Source: Natronorubrum texcoconense
GTDB taxonomy: Archaea > Halobacteriota > Halobacteria > Halobacteriales > Natrialbaceae
Assembly: GCF_900100335.1 (NCBI RefSeq)
Contig: NZ_FNFE01000004.1
Location: 372,001 to 436,000 of the forward strand
Direction of reading: 5' to 3'
Length of the DNA: 64,000 nt
In this document: piece by piece, positions 1-8,008 of the stretch
How positions within the stretch are numbered: the stretch's first letter is position 1
Layout of the letters: the number at the start of each line of letters is the position of its first letter
Notes under the pieces: model-generated
Seen by the model: only the letters and a program-made list of their open reading frames with translations
Told to the model about the DNA's origin: nothing
Database searches by the model: none
Position numbers and translations under genes: made by a program

Positions 1-109
1 TCGGTCCGTCGACTCGAACGAGCCGTCGCCAGCCAGCCTACGAACTGGGCCGATGCTCACCGACGGGATCTGACGGAACTCTTATTTGAGCAAACGTGCA
101 ACTGTGTCT

Positions 110-499
110 ATGACCGAAACGGAAGCGAGGCTGCGACGGTACCTCGAGGACGAACTCGGGACGTGTCAGAACGAGGATTTACAGAAGCGACTCGCCGAAC
201 TCGACGACCTCGAAGCGGTACTCGATGGCCGGACGGCCGGAACCGACGTGGCGACGTTTTCGGCGCTCGGCGACGAAACGCGGTACCGGCTCGTTCGGCT
301 GCTCGTGACGGCAGACGACGAGCTCTGCGTCTGTGAAATCACCCCGCTCGTGGACGTCAGCGACAGCGCCGTCAGTCACGCGCTCTCGACGCTCACCGAC
401 GCCGGACTCGTGACCAAACGAAAGGACGGCCGATGGCGAAAATATCGCGCGACGAAGCGTGCAACCGCTCTCTTAACCGTTCTCGACGGCTCCCGGTAA
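110..499 (+). CDS. arsR: ArsR-family metalloid-responsive repressor
   Basis: A winged-helix DNA-binding repressor of 129 residues. The dimerisation/HTH core runs from about residue 48 to 118, and an ELCVCE motif (Cys73 and Cys75) matches the metal-binding alpha-3 motif of ArsR proteins. The start is taken as ATG at 110 because an AT-rich box near 81-88 lies about 26 bases upstream, as expected for a leaderless haloarchaeal transcript; an in-frame TTG at 86 would overlap that box. A RidA-like gene and an ACR3 arsenite pump follow on the same strand, with a candidate operator between, so regulation of that pair is a reasonable inference. Family assignment is secure; the inducer (arsenite or antimonite) is inferred from context. 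Confidence 0.88.
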   Translation: MTETEARLRRYLEDELGTCQNEDLQKRLAELDDLEAVLDGRTAGTDVATFSALGDETRYRLVRLLVTADDELCVCEITPLVDVSDSAVSHALSTLTDAGLVTKRKDGRWRKYRATKRATALLTVLDGSR

Positions 500-555
500 C
501 GCTCTCTTCTCCCAGTCCGACGCTGCTCGAACGAGGCCGCCGCGCCGTTCGAAAC

Positions 556-587
556 GCTTTAATGATTGAGCACTTGTTCATATAATA
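556..587 (+). promoter_or_regulatory. Promoter with candidate ArsR operator
   Basis: A TATA-like CTTTAAT at 557-563 lies about 27 bases before the ATG at 587. Between them is an imperfect palindrome, TGAGCACTTGTTCA (567-580), in which 10 of 14 positions are self-complementary. Its place between TATA box and start would let a bound repressor block transcription. ArsR just upstream is the obvious candidate, but binding is inference. Confidence 0.5.
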
Positions 588-1039
588 TGGTTCGAACGAC
601 GAACGAGGACGAGCGACAACGAAATCAGGCACCGACGATGAACACGGACGACTCACTCAGCACACGTAGCAAGCGACAGCGGGACGGATTCGAACACACC
701 GGTGCGTTCGGTCAACGGACCGGTGAGTCGGATCTGATCTTTTTCGAGGGAATCGTACCGAAGATCGACGGTGAAGTATTGAACACACACTCAATCGAGG
801 AGCAGACGGCGACCTGTTTCGACCGCCTCGAGTCGGTGCTGGAAACCCGAAACGTGACGCTCGACGACGTGATGAAGGTCGACGTTCATCTCACCGATCC
901 GGACGCCAGCGAAGCCGTCGACACCGTGTACGACTCTCGGTTCGACGGGGTCGAACAGCCACCCCGAACCGTCGTCGGTGTCTGTTCGCTCCCCGGCGGT
1001 GCGGACGTACAGTTGGACGTCGTCGCGGCCGACGAATAG
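587..1039 (+). CDS. RidA/YjgF-family protein (endoribonuclease L-PSP fold)
   Basis: A 150-residue protein of the RidA/YjgF/UK114 family, known for deaminating reactive enamine/imine intermediates. The conserved core covers about residues 45-148: a central segment around VKVDVHLTD-like residues and a C-terminal PPRTVVGV segment whose Arg matches the family substrate-carboxylate arginine. The first 40 residues are charged and look disordered. The start at 587 is chosen because the TATA box at 557-563 fits a leaderless transcript; ATG 638 is an alternative. It lies between arsR and the ACR3 pump on one strand, 100 bases before the pump, so it is probably co-transcribed and ArsR-controlled. Its role in metalloid resistance is unknown. 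Confidence 0.8.
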   Translation: MVRTTNEDERQRNQAPTMNTDDSLSTRSKRQRDGFEHTGAFGQRTGESDLIFFEGIVPKIDGEVLNTHSIEEQTATCFDRLESVLETRNVTLDDVMKVDVHLTDPDASEAVDTVYDSRFDGVEQPPRTVVGVCSLPGGADVQLDVVAADE

Positions 1040-1139
1040 CGGTGTTTCACTCACGATCAATGTCCACGCACTCTGCAGTCGAGCCGACGTGCCGGGTTTC
1101 ACGCCTGTCGACCACCGCTGACTCGGAGGAGTTCGCTTC

Positions 1140-2318
1140 ATGAGCGGCGTCGAACACGACCATGGACCCGACTGCGGTTGTTCGGACTGCGGCGACCCGC
1201 GGTCGATGGACTTCCTCGACAAGTATCTCACCGTCTGGATCTTCGGAGCGATGGCGCTCGGTGTCGGCCTCGGCTCCGTCGCGCCGTCGGTCGTCGACCC
1301 GATTCAGGAGTACTCCCTCGTCGAGATCGGTCTCATCGCGATGATGTATCCGCCGCTGGCGAAAGTCGACTACCGACGGCTGCCGCGGGTCTTCTCGAAG
1401 TGGCGCATCCTCTCGTTGAGTCTGATCCAGAACTGGCTGATCGGACCGACGCTGATGTTCCTGCTCGCGGTGATCTTCTTCAGCGGGGTCGTCCCGTGGT
1501 TTCCCGCCCGTCCCGAGTACTTCCTCGGTCTGATCTTCATCGGGATGGCCCGCTGTATCGCCATGGTACTCGTCTGGAACGATCTCGCGGACGGCTCTAA
1601 CGAGTACGCCGCGGGACTCGTCGCGTTCAACAGCGTCTTCCAGATCGTCACCTACGGTGTCTACATCTGGTTCTTCGCGCTCTTCCTCCCGCCGATTCTC
1701 GGGTTAGAGGCCATGGCCTCCGGCATCGAAGCGTTCGACATCACCGTCACGCAGGTGTTCTGGGCGATCGCGATCTTCCTCGGCGTCCCGTTCGCCGGCG
1801 GCATCCTCACGCGCCTCGGCGGTGTTCGAGCCAAGGGTGAGGAGTGGTACGACGAGGAGTTCGTCCCGACGATCAGCCCGATCACCCTGCTGGCGCTGCT
1901 GTTTACGGTCGTCGTGATGTTTGCCACGCAGGGGGACACCATCGTCGCCCGACCGACCGACGTGCTGTGGCTCGCCGTCCCGCTCACGATCTACTTCGTC
2001 GTGATGTTCCTCGTGAGCTTCGGGATGGGTCGCGGAATCGGTGCCGACTACTCGACGACGACCGCAATCGGGTTTACCGCCGCGTCGAACAACTTCGAAC
2101 TCGCGATCGCGGTCGCGGTCGCGGTCTTCGGCGTCGGCTCCGGCGTCGCGTTCGCAACCGTCGTCGGCCCGCTCATCGAGGTGCCCGTCCTGCTCGCGCT
2201 GGTCCACGTCGCCGTCTACTTTCAGGAGCGGTTCGACTGGGACGGCTACGAAACCGGCCGGCTCGAGGACGAAACGATCTCCGGCGAGCTACCGTCGTCC
2301 GCGACGGACGACGATTGA
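1140..2318 (+). CDS. acr3: ACR3-family arsenite efflux transporter
   Basis: A 392-residue, ten-helix membrane carrier of the ACR3 type (BART superfamily), which exports arsenite from the cytoplasm. Two family hallmarks are visible: the cysteine in the fourth helix (GMARC, Cys139) and the glutamate in the NNFE motif of the ninth helix (Glu320). The N-terminus carries a His/Cys cluster (His6, His8, Cys12, Cys14, Cys17) before the first helix, a possible cytoplasmic metal-binding tag. A GGAGG at 1125-1129 lies 10 bases before the ATG, fitting translation from a polycistronic message with the upstream RidA gene. The C-terminal 25 residues are acidic. Confidence 0.9.
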   Translation: MSGVEHDHGPDCGCSDCGDPRSMDFLDKYLTVWIFGAMALGVGLGSVAPSVVDPIQEYSLVEIGLIAMMYPPLAKVDYRRLPRVFSKWRILSLSLIQNWLIGPTLMFLLAVIFFSGVVPWFPARPEYFLGLIFIGMARCIAMVLVWNDLADGSNEYAAGLVAFNSVFQIVTYGVYIWFFALFLPPILGLEAMASGIEAFDITVTQVFWAIAIFLGVPFAGGILTRLGGVRAKGEEWYDEEFVPTISPITLLALLFTVVVMFATQGDTIVARPTDVLWLAVPLTIYFVVMFLVSFGMGRGIGADYSTTTAIGFTAASNNFELAIAVAVAVFGVGSGVAFATVVGPLIEVPVLLALVHVAVYFQERFDWDGYETGRLEDETISGELPSSATDDD

Positions 2319-2369
2319 CCGTCGCCTGCCACACTCAGACACGAAAACCAGGGCTCCGCCTCCGACCGA

Positions 2370-3341
2370 CTACTCGTGGCCGGCGATCCGCAACGGCTCG
2401 TACGGCTCTTCGAGGTAGGCCATATCCGACGCCGAGAGCTCCAGTTCGATGGCCTCGACGGCCTCCTCTAAGTGCTCCACGCTGGTCGTCCCGACGATGG
2501 GCGCATCGACCCACTCCTTGTGGAGCAGCCAGGCAAGCGAGATCTGGGCCATCGTGACCCCCTTCTCGGCGGCGAGTTCTTGAATCCGCTCGTTGATCTC
2601 CTCGCCGCCGCCCTGGAGGTAGGGAATCTGTTCGAGGTACTCGTCCGTCTGCCCGCGCGTCGTCGACTCGAGGGCCTCGAGCGGGCGGGTGCCGACGCCG
2701 CGGGCCAGCGGCGACCACGGAATGACGCCGATTTCCTCCTTTTCGCAGAGCGGCAGCATCTCCCGCTCTTCCTCGCGGTAGAAGGCGTTGTAGTGGTTCT
2801 GCATCGTCGCGAAGCGCTCGAGTCCCAGGTCGTCGCTCGTCCGCAGGGCCTCGGCGAACTGGTGGGCCCACATCGACGACGTACCGACGTATCGGGCCTT
2901 CCCCCGTCGGACGACGTCGTCGAGCGCCCGGAGCGTCTCGTCGATCGGCGTGTCGTAGTCCCAGCGGTGGGTCTGGTAGAGATCGACGGTATCCATCCCG
3001 AGTCGCTCGAGGCTCGCCTCGAGTTCCTGCTCGATGGTCTTCCGGGAGAGCCCGCCGGAGTTCGGGTTATCGGGGTCCATCTCGGCGTACACCTTCGTCG
3101 CGACGACCTGCGAATCGCGGTCGTAGCCCGCGAGCGCGTCGCCGAGAATTGCCTCGGATTCCCCCGTCGAGTAGACGTTCGCCGTATCGAAGAAGTTGAT
3201 CCCGAGATCGATCGCGCGCTCGATGAGTTCGGTGCTCTCCTCGCGGTCGAGCATCCAGTCGCGGCCGCTGCCGAAACTCATGCAGCCGAGCCCGATGCGA
3301 CTGACCGACATGCCGGTCGACCCGAGCGTCGTGTACTCCAT
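2370..3341 (-). CDS. Aldo/keto reductase
   Basis: A 323-residue NAD(P)H-dependent oxidoreductase with a TIM-barrel fold. The catalytic tetrad Asp52, Tyr57 (in FFDTANVY), Lys83 and His125 (YQTHRWD) is complete. The GVIPWSPLARG segment after mid-protein and the WLLHK segment near the C-terminus are typical of YghZ/Tas-like aldo/keto reductases. The length is normal. It is transcribed alone, convergent with acr3 (gap about 50 bases). The substrate cannot be told from sequence. Confidence 0.9.
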   Translation of the reverse strand: MEYTTLGSTGMSVSRIGLGCMSFGSGRDWMLDREESTELIERAIDLGINFFDTANVYSTGESEAILGDALAGYDRDSQVVATKVYAEMDPDNPNSGGLSRKTIEQELEASLERLGMDTVDLYQTHRWDYDTPIDETLRALDDVVRRGKARYVGTSSMWAHQFAEALRTSDDLGLERFATMQNHYNAFYREEEREMLPLCEKEEIGVIPWSPLARGVGTRPLEALESTTRGQTDEYLEQIPYLQGGGEEINERIQELAAEKGVTMAQISLAWLLHKEWVDAPIVGTTSVEHLEEAVEAIELELSASDMAYLEEPYEPLRIAGHE

Positions 3342-3469
3342 AGGAGTTGCTGCGACGGCCGACCGTTAAAACGTCGCGACTCGAGGTCGGGGTGCGGCTT
3401 CCGGTTACGACGACAGAGAACGAAACGGTCTGCTTCAGTCGTGCTCGACGGAGAACGAAACGGCCGGTA

Positions 3470-4213
3470 TCAGTCGTGGTCCGCGGAGTTGTCCCGCGGC
3501 TCGTAACCCAGCGCCTCCTTCGCGCGCTCGAGCGAGTAATATTTCCGGTCGTTGTCGGAGATTCCGTAGACGATTTCGTAGCCGTAGTCGGCTCGAATAC
3601 ACCGATCGAACAGGTGTGCACAGTCGCGGTAGGAGAGCCACATCGCCTGCCCGCGTTCGTAATCGATCGGCGGGTGGCCCCGGGTGAGGTTTCCGATGCG
3701 AACGTTGACGACCGAGAGGCCGTACTCGTCGTGGTAGTAGCGCCCGAGGGACTCGCCCGCGACCTTCGAGACGCCGTAAAGATTCCCCGGCCGGGGGAGT
3801 TCCGTCCCGTCGAGCAGGTAGTCGTCGTCGGTCCGGTACATGTCGGGCGTTCGCTCCTCCGTCTCGTAGTGGCCGACCGCGTGGTTGGAGGAGGCGAACG
3901 CGACCTTCTCGACGCCGGCGTCGACGGCGGCCTCGAAGACGGTCTGGGTCCCGTCGATGTTGTTCGTCAGGACGCTGTCCCACGGCGCGGTCTTACGGGG
4001 GTCGCCTGCGAGGTGGAGAACGACGTCGATGCCGTCCATCGCCTCGCGGACGGCCTCTTCTTCGGTGATATCCGAGACGACGAACTCGCCCGGGTAGTCC
4101 TCCGTCGGCGGATCGCGATCGAGCAAGCGCCACTCGTGGTCGTCCGCGAGGCCCTCGAGGATGGCCTCTCCGACGCGCCCCGCAGCCCCGGTCAGCAGGA
4201 CCGACTGTGCCAT
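3470..4213 (-). CDS. azf: Extended SDR, Azf-like NAD-dependent glucose-6-phosphate dehydrogenase
   Basis: A 247-residue NAD-binding Rossmann protein with GAAGRVG (residues 9-15) and the catalytic Tyr146-x3-Lys150 (YGVSK). The overall pattern (ASSNHAVG, RPxNLYGVSK, RIGNL near the middle and ISDNDRKYYSL near the end) agrees with my recollection of the haloarchaeal Azf family, shown in Haloferax volcanii to be an NAD-dependent glucose-6-phosphate dehydrogenase. That makes a role in the oxidative pentose phosphate pathway likely. The start at 4213 rather than 4321 is preferred because TTCTTATCG lies about 27 bases upstream on this strand. A generic UDP-sugar epimerase is the alternative. Confidence 0.72.
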   Translation of the reverse strand: MAQSVLLTGAAGRVGEAILEGLADDHEWRLLDRDPPTEDYPGEFVVSDITEEEAVREAMDGIDVVLHLAGDPRKTAPWDSVLTNNIDGTQTVFEAAVDAGVEKVAFASSNHAVGHYETEERTPDMYRTDDDYLLDGTELPRPGNLYGVSKVAGESLGRYYHDEYGLSVVNVRIGNLTRGHPPIDYERGQAMWLSYRDCAHLFDRCIRADYGYEIVYGISDNDRKYYSLERAKEALGYEPRDNSADHD

Positions 4214-4358
4214 TCGTTCGGTGGGAGGGAAAGCGACGATAAGAACCATGCGGTTCCGAGTCGGTTCGAGTGGTTGTAGCACCCTTCGGTCCAGCGGAAC
4301 GGCGTGACACGCCGCCCGCATCGTAATCCCCTTGCCGACCGCACTCGAGCACGTTCAC

Positions 4359-4721
4359 ATGACCACCGACACGGACCCCACGGTTGCCGAGGCCGCCTGC
4401 TTCGAGGCCGGCATCAAGTTCGGCACGCTCTACCACCAGTTCGCCGGCACGCCGGTCTCGCCGGACAGCGCCGCGAGTCTCGCGCAGGCGATAGAGGAGT
4501 CGATCGAGAATCAGCCCCACTGTACCGACGTGACCGTCGAGGTGTTGGTCGACGAACTCGAGGCCGAACTCGCCGACTCGGCGGCCGACTACACCGAACT
4601 GACCGGTCGATTCCTCGAGGTCGACATCGTCGTCGACTACGAGGGCTGTGAGGTCGTCACGCGAATGGAAATGGAGGACGGCTATCCGCTGATGCGCGTG
4701 GAGTCGGTTCGGGATCGGTAG
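4359..4721 (+). CDS. mptD: Archaeal dihydroneopterin aldolase (MptD-type)
   Basis: A 120-residue cytoplasmic protein matching the archaeal MptD family, which converts 7,8-dihydroneopterin derivatives to 6-hydroxymethyl-dihydropterin in pterin biosynthesis. The diagnostic part is the N-terminal EAxFEAGIKFGTLYHQF region with GTPVS after it, and the acidic middle followed by DGYPLMRVESV near the C-terminus. ATG 4359 is preferred over the in-frame TTG at 4332 because it begins the conserved region. It is divergent from the azf-like gene with about 145 bases between the starts. Family assignment is by recognition, without a database check. Confidence 0.7.
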   Translation: MTTDTDPTVAEAACFEAGIKFGTLYHQFAGTPVSPDSAASLAQAIEESIENQPHCTDVTVEVLVDELEAELADSAADYTELTGRFLEVDIVVDYEGCEVVTRMEMEDGYPLMRVESVRDR

Positions 4722-4944
4722 TACCCCAGCTGTTCTCGGTCGCTTTGGGAGATTTCGACCTCGGGCACTCGACTTGTTCTGTCCGAAGACCATCCACGTT
4801 GGTGAACGGCCGTCCCCGTAGACGACGTTATTGTAACGCGAAATATGAAACAAGGGCTGATGCCTTATTCGGTGCTTTTGATACGTTTGCGGCCGTATTT
4901 CACCCCGCCAAGGCTATCCCAAGTGGAGTACAATACCTGGCCAT

Positions 4945-6054
4945 ATGCCACAGCCTTTTCAGCAACAGTTGACGGAACGTGCTGATTTTCACGAGTTCGT
5001 CGATCGGCTTGAGAGCGTCATCGTCTGGTCGGGAGACCCGTCCGGCGTCGATTACTTGAGTCCCTCGTTCGAAGAGATCTACGGGCGTCCCGTCGAAGAT
5101 GTGAGGGAGGATTTGTCCGTCGTTACCGAGGCCACTCACCCTGACGATTATGATCTGGTCGCGAAGATGATGGCGGGCGCTGATGAGCGCATCCTGAACG
5201 GGGAGTCCGTCCAGGAAGAGTTTCGTATCATCCGACCGGATGGCGAGATTCGGTGGGTCGAAACTCGTATTTTCCCGCTCGAGAGTGGCCCGGGGGAAGT
5301 GCCCGAAGTGGTCGGCGTCACGATCGATATCACGGGCCGGAAACGCACCGAACTCGAACTCGAGCGACAGAACGAACGCCTCGAACGGTTCGCCAACATT
5401 CTCTCTCACGATCTTCGTTCCCCTTTGACCACCGCAAAGGGGTACCTCGAGTTCGTGACGGACGAATTCAGTCACACGTACCTCGACGTAGTCGAACAGG
5501 CGCTCACTCGAATCGAGGAGATCATCACGGACGTGTTGACCCTCTCTCGGATCGGAAAAGCGGCTGAGACGACCGAATCCGTCGATCTCGCGGAAACAGC
5601 CAGACGGGCCTGGCAGATAACGGGCGAGGATCGGGGTCAGCTCGCGGAGATGGCCGATCTCGGAACGATCGAGGCCGACAGGAGTCTCGTCGGTCAGCTC
5701 TTCGAGAACGCGTTTCGGAACGCAGTGGAACACGGTTCCACAAGCCCTCACTCACAAGCTCGCGAGGACGCCGTCGAACACGGTGCGCAGGACGTCACGG
5801 TTCAGGTCGGGCTGCTCGAGGAGAAAAACGGGTTCTACATCGCTGACGACGGGAAGGGCATTCCCGAAGCCGAACAGGAGCAGGTGTTCGAGGCCGGCTA
5901 CTCCACGTCGGATACGGGAACCGGCTACGGTCTCCTGATTATCAAGGAGATCGTCGACGTCCACGGCTGGGACGTCCGTATCACGGATTCAGAAACCGGC
6001 GGTGTCCGTCTCGAGATTTCGAACGTCAACGTGAACGACTACGGTACCCACTGA
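4945..6054 (+). CDS. PAS-domain sensor histidine kinase
   Basis: A soluble 369-residue kinase. A PAS sensor domain spans about residues 20-133 and ends with the usual DITGRKRTE linker. The HisKA helix has SHDLRSP with phospho-acceptor His155. The HATPase domain has an N box (FENAFRNAVEHG), DDGKGIP and GTGYGL. The N-box region contains an internal near-duplication: NAVEHG recurs as DAVEHG 16 residues later, enclosing a Ser/His-rich insert. There are no membrane segments, so the signal is probably cytoplasmic (redox, light or a ligand). No response regulator gene is adjacent, so its partner is unknown. Confidence 0.88.
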   Translation: MPQPFQQQLTERADFHEFVDRLESVIVWSGDPSGVDYLSPSFEEIYGRPVEDVREDLSVVTEATHPDDYDLVAKMMAGADERILNGESVQEEFRIIRPDGEIRWVETRIFPLESGPGEVPEVVGVTIDITGRKRTELELERQNERLERFANILSHDLRSPLTTAKGYLEFVTDEFSHTYLDVVEQALTRIEEIITDVLTLSRIGKAAETTESVDLAETARRAWQITGEDRGQLAEMADLGTIEADRSLVGQLFENAFRNAVEHGSTSPHSQAREDAVEHGAQDVTVQVGLLEEKNGFYIADDGKGIPEAEQEQVFEAGYSTSDTGTGYGLLIIKEIVDVHGWDVRITDSETGGVRLEISNVNVNDYGTH

Positions 6055-6638
6055 TACGGTCCTCTGTAGTGACGTACCGAAAATCATCTGGCGGTCGCGG
6101 TTGCACCGGCAATGACGTGCAGCAGTCCGTCTCAGTTCTTACTATCGTTGCCACTGAAACAGCGTGCCATCGAACGCTTCACAATGATCAGTAGAGAGGA
6201 CCACGTACCTTTTTCCGCCTCGGATTCGCTCACTCCGCTTGCGAGTGGAACACTGCGGAAGACCCTCACCGTCCGCGAGCAAAGCGAGCGGTTCGCCGCC
6301 GGAGTGGGGTGAAACCCCGTGACGGCGGCCTTTTGGCATCATCAGAGCCGCCTTGCGACTCTGATTAACAGTCAGAACGCGATGCGTTCTGACAGCATCA
6401 ACGGGTTTTGCCGGGGGTTGAGGCTGGCGTCGCAGACGACAGCCGATGCCCCCGGTAAAAGGGGTTGCTGCACTGATTGGTTCGAGTTAGCTTCCGCCAT
6501 CTTCCGTTCCTCCTCGAGACTGGATCGACCTCCCTTTCGAAACTTCGCTGCCGTTCGGCCAGTATCACCCCGCTCGAGTCGATTTTCACTTTCACTTTCG
6601 GGCGACCTTTTAACCCCAGTCACGGTGAAGGGAATGAC
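6055..6638. other. Gene-free region with several strong stem-loops
   Basis: No convincing coding sequence in 584 bases. Four inverted repeats are visible between 6290 and 6460. One pairs GCCGCC (6295-6300) with GGCGGC (6324-6329) around GGGGT-GAA-ACCCC. One is a 7-bp stem near 6345-6369. One is a perfect 10-bp stem, 6371-6380 with 6384-6393. The last is CCGGGGG (6411-6417) pairing CCCCCGG (6449-6455) around an inner GGCTG/CAGCC. These could be a non-coding RNA, a decayed mobile-element end, or part of the haloarchaeal GCGAG-rich repeat families seen near the tRNAs here. A TATA-like CTTTTAAC near 6606 belongs to the next gene. Confidence 0.4.
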
Positions 6639-7118
6639 ATGAGCCAAGCGACGTTCGGCGACGACGAGGAACTGTTCGGTGAAGCCGCCAACGAGATGCG
6701 CGAAGACGTCGAAGCCTCGCTCGAGGAGGCCTGGGACGCGCTGCCGAGCGCCGACGACGTCTGGGAGACCGACGCGGACAACGTGCTGGGCGTGCTCAAC
6801 GGACTGAATTCGGCGTTGAACGCCGGCGACGCCGAAGACCACCTCCGCGACGCCAAAAAGTGGTTCACGATGGGGCAGCGAGCCGACGCCTTCGAGGACG
6901 CCGACGACCTCGAGGAGGAGATCGGCGACCTCGAGGAAGCCATCGAGGACATCTCCGACGCCGGCGAACAGGTCGGCGAACTCACCTCGACGATTCCGGC
7001 CCTTCGCGGCACGCTCGAGGACGCCGGTCCCGCCGAGGACGAGGACGACGACGAAGAGGAGGAGGAAGCGGAGAGTGAAGCTGACGAGGACGACGCAGAC
7101 GAGGAAGACGAAGAGTAA
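6639..7118 (+). CDS. DUF5790-family acidic coiled-coil protein
   Basis: A 159-residue, very acidic haloarchaeal protein that I recognise as DUF5790-like; function unknown. It has a predicted helical core (about residues 1-125) with a coiled-coil heptad stretch near EEEIGDLEEAIEDI and a C-terminal tail that is almost only Glu, Asp and Ala. ATG 6639 is chosen because a TATA-like CTTTTAAC lies about 27-30 bases upstream. There is no signal peptide or membrane segment. Confidence 0.75.
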   Translation: MSQATFGDDEELFGEAANEMREDVEASLEEAWDALPSADDVWETDADNVLGVLNGLNSALNAGDAEDHLRDAKKWFTMGQRADAFEDADDLEEEIGDLEEAIEDISDAGEQVGELTSTIPALRGTLEDAGPAEDEDDDEEEEEAESEADEDDADEEDEE

Positions 7119-7163
7119 TTTCGAGCCGACGCACGGTCACCGATACTCGCTCGGTCGAGCCTG

Positions 7164-7901
7164 CTACCGACGCTCGGGTCGCGAGACGTCTCGCTCCACG
7201 ACGGCCTCGAGCAGTCGCGCCAGCGCGTCGCCCGCTCGCTCGAGCAGTTCCTCGCCGCGCCGCTCGTCGCCCGCCTCGGGATCCCCGACGACGCCGTTCT
7301 CGCTGAACTCCGCCGAATCGTAGGCCAAATTCGTGTAACTCACCCACTCGCCCCAGCCGTCGGCTCGCCCGGATTGAGCTTCATCCATCCGATCCTCGCG
7401 AACCAGGTCGGGCTCGCAGTGGCGAAGCAGGGCGGTCTCGAGCGGCCCGCCGTGGCCCATCTCCGCGGAGTGTTCGCCGACGGCCTCGAACCAGGTGAAC
7501 GGGACGGCGTAGGCGTCGCCGTCGCGGGTGAGTCGACCGCCGACCTCCCGCAACGCGTCGATGTTGCCCCCGTGGCCGTTGACGATGACCACGCGGTCGA
7601 AGCCGTGGTAGGCGAGGCTCTCGACGGCCTCGCGGACGTAGCGCCGGAACGTCTCGTCGGAGACCCACATCGTCCCGGGGAACTGGCGGTGCTCTTCGGC
7701 GACGCCGACCGGAATCGCCGGCGCGCGCACGACCTCGCGGTCGACGCGGGCTATTCCGGCGTCGGCGACTGCTTCCGCGGCGATGACATCCGTCCCGAGC
7801 GGCGCGTGGGGGCCGTGTTGTTCCGTACTCCCGACGGGGACGACCGCGAGATCGGTCTCGCAGTCGCGAACGTCCGTCCACGTCGCGTCGCGTAGGTTCA
7901 T
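7164..7901 (-). CDS. Creatininase-family metal-dependent amidohydrolase
   Basis: A 245-residue protein of the creatininase fold. Metal ligands and active-site motifs are visible: GSTEQHGPHAPLGTD near residue 25-40, NGHGGN near the middle, and GGPLETA after it. The family includes creatinine amidohydrolase, mycofactocin MftE and the archaeal formamide hydrolase ArfB of riboflavin/F420 biosynthesis; ArfB-like activity is possible but not shown. ATG 7901 begins the conserved region; an upstream in-frame start at 7964 would add 21 poorly conserved residues. It is a single gene, divergent from the PAP2 gene. Confidence 0.82.
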   Translation of the reverse strand: MNLRDATWTDVRDCETDLAVVPVGSTEQHGPHAPLGTDVIAAEAVADAGIARVDREVVRAPAIPVGVAEEHRQFPGTMWVSDETFRRYVREAVESLAYHGFDRVVIVNGHGGNIDALREVGGRLTRDGDAYAVPFTWFEAVGEHSAEMGHGGPLETALLRHCEPDLVREDRMDEAQSGRADGWGEWVSYTNLAYDSAEFSENGVVGDPEAGDERRGEELLERAGDALARLLEAVVERDVSRPERR

Positions 7902-8008
7902 GGGGAGTACTCCCACGGAGCGGCCAAGAAACTCCCGGTGGGCGCGACTCGCTCTCACCCCCATTTAGTACGCTTGCCCCTGCCGGTCCCGTCCGTATCC
8001 GACGGTGC

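Noticed and set aside
2472-3506. Long open frame opposite the aldo/keto reductase (and similar long frames opposite other genes, e.g. 13027-14304, 16698-18512, 25131-26369, 40680-42086, 61632-63938)
   Set aside because: High-GC DNA with G/C at third codon positions produces long antisense frames. These give Arg/Val/Asp-rich products with no domains and lie fully opposite well-supported genes.
6055-6638. RNase P RNA or SRP RNA in the structured gap
   Set aside because: The conserved haloarchaeal core sequences of those RNAs are not present; only hairpins are seen.
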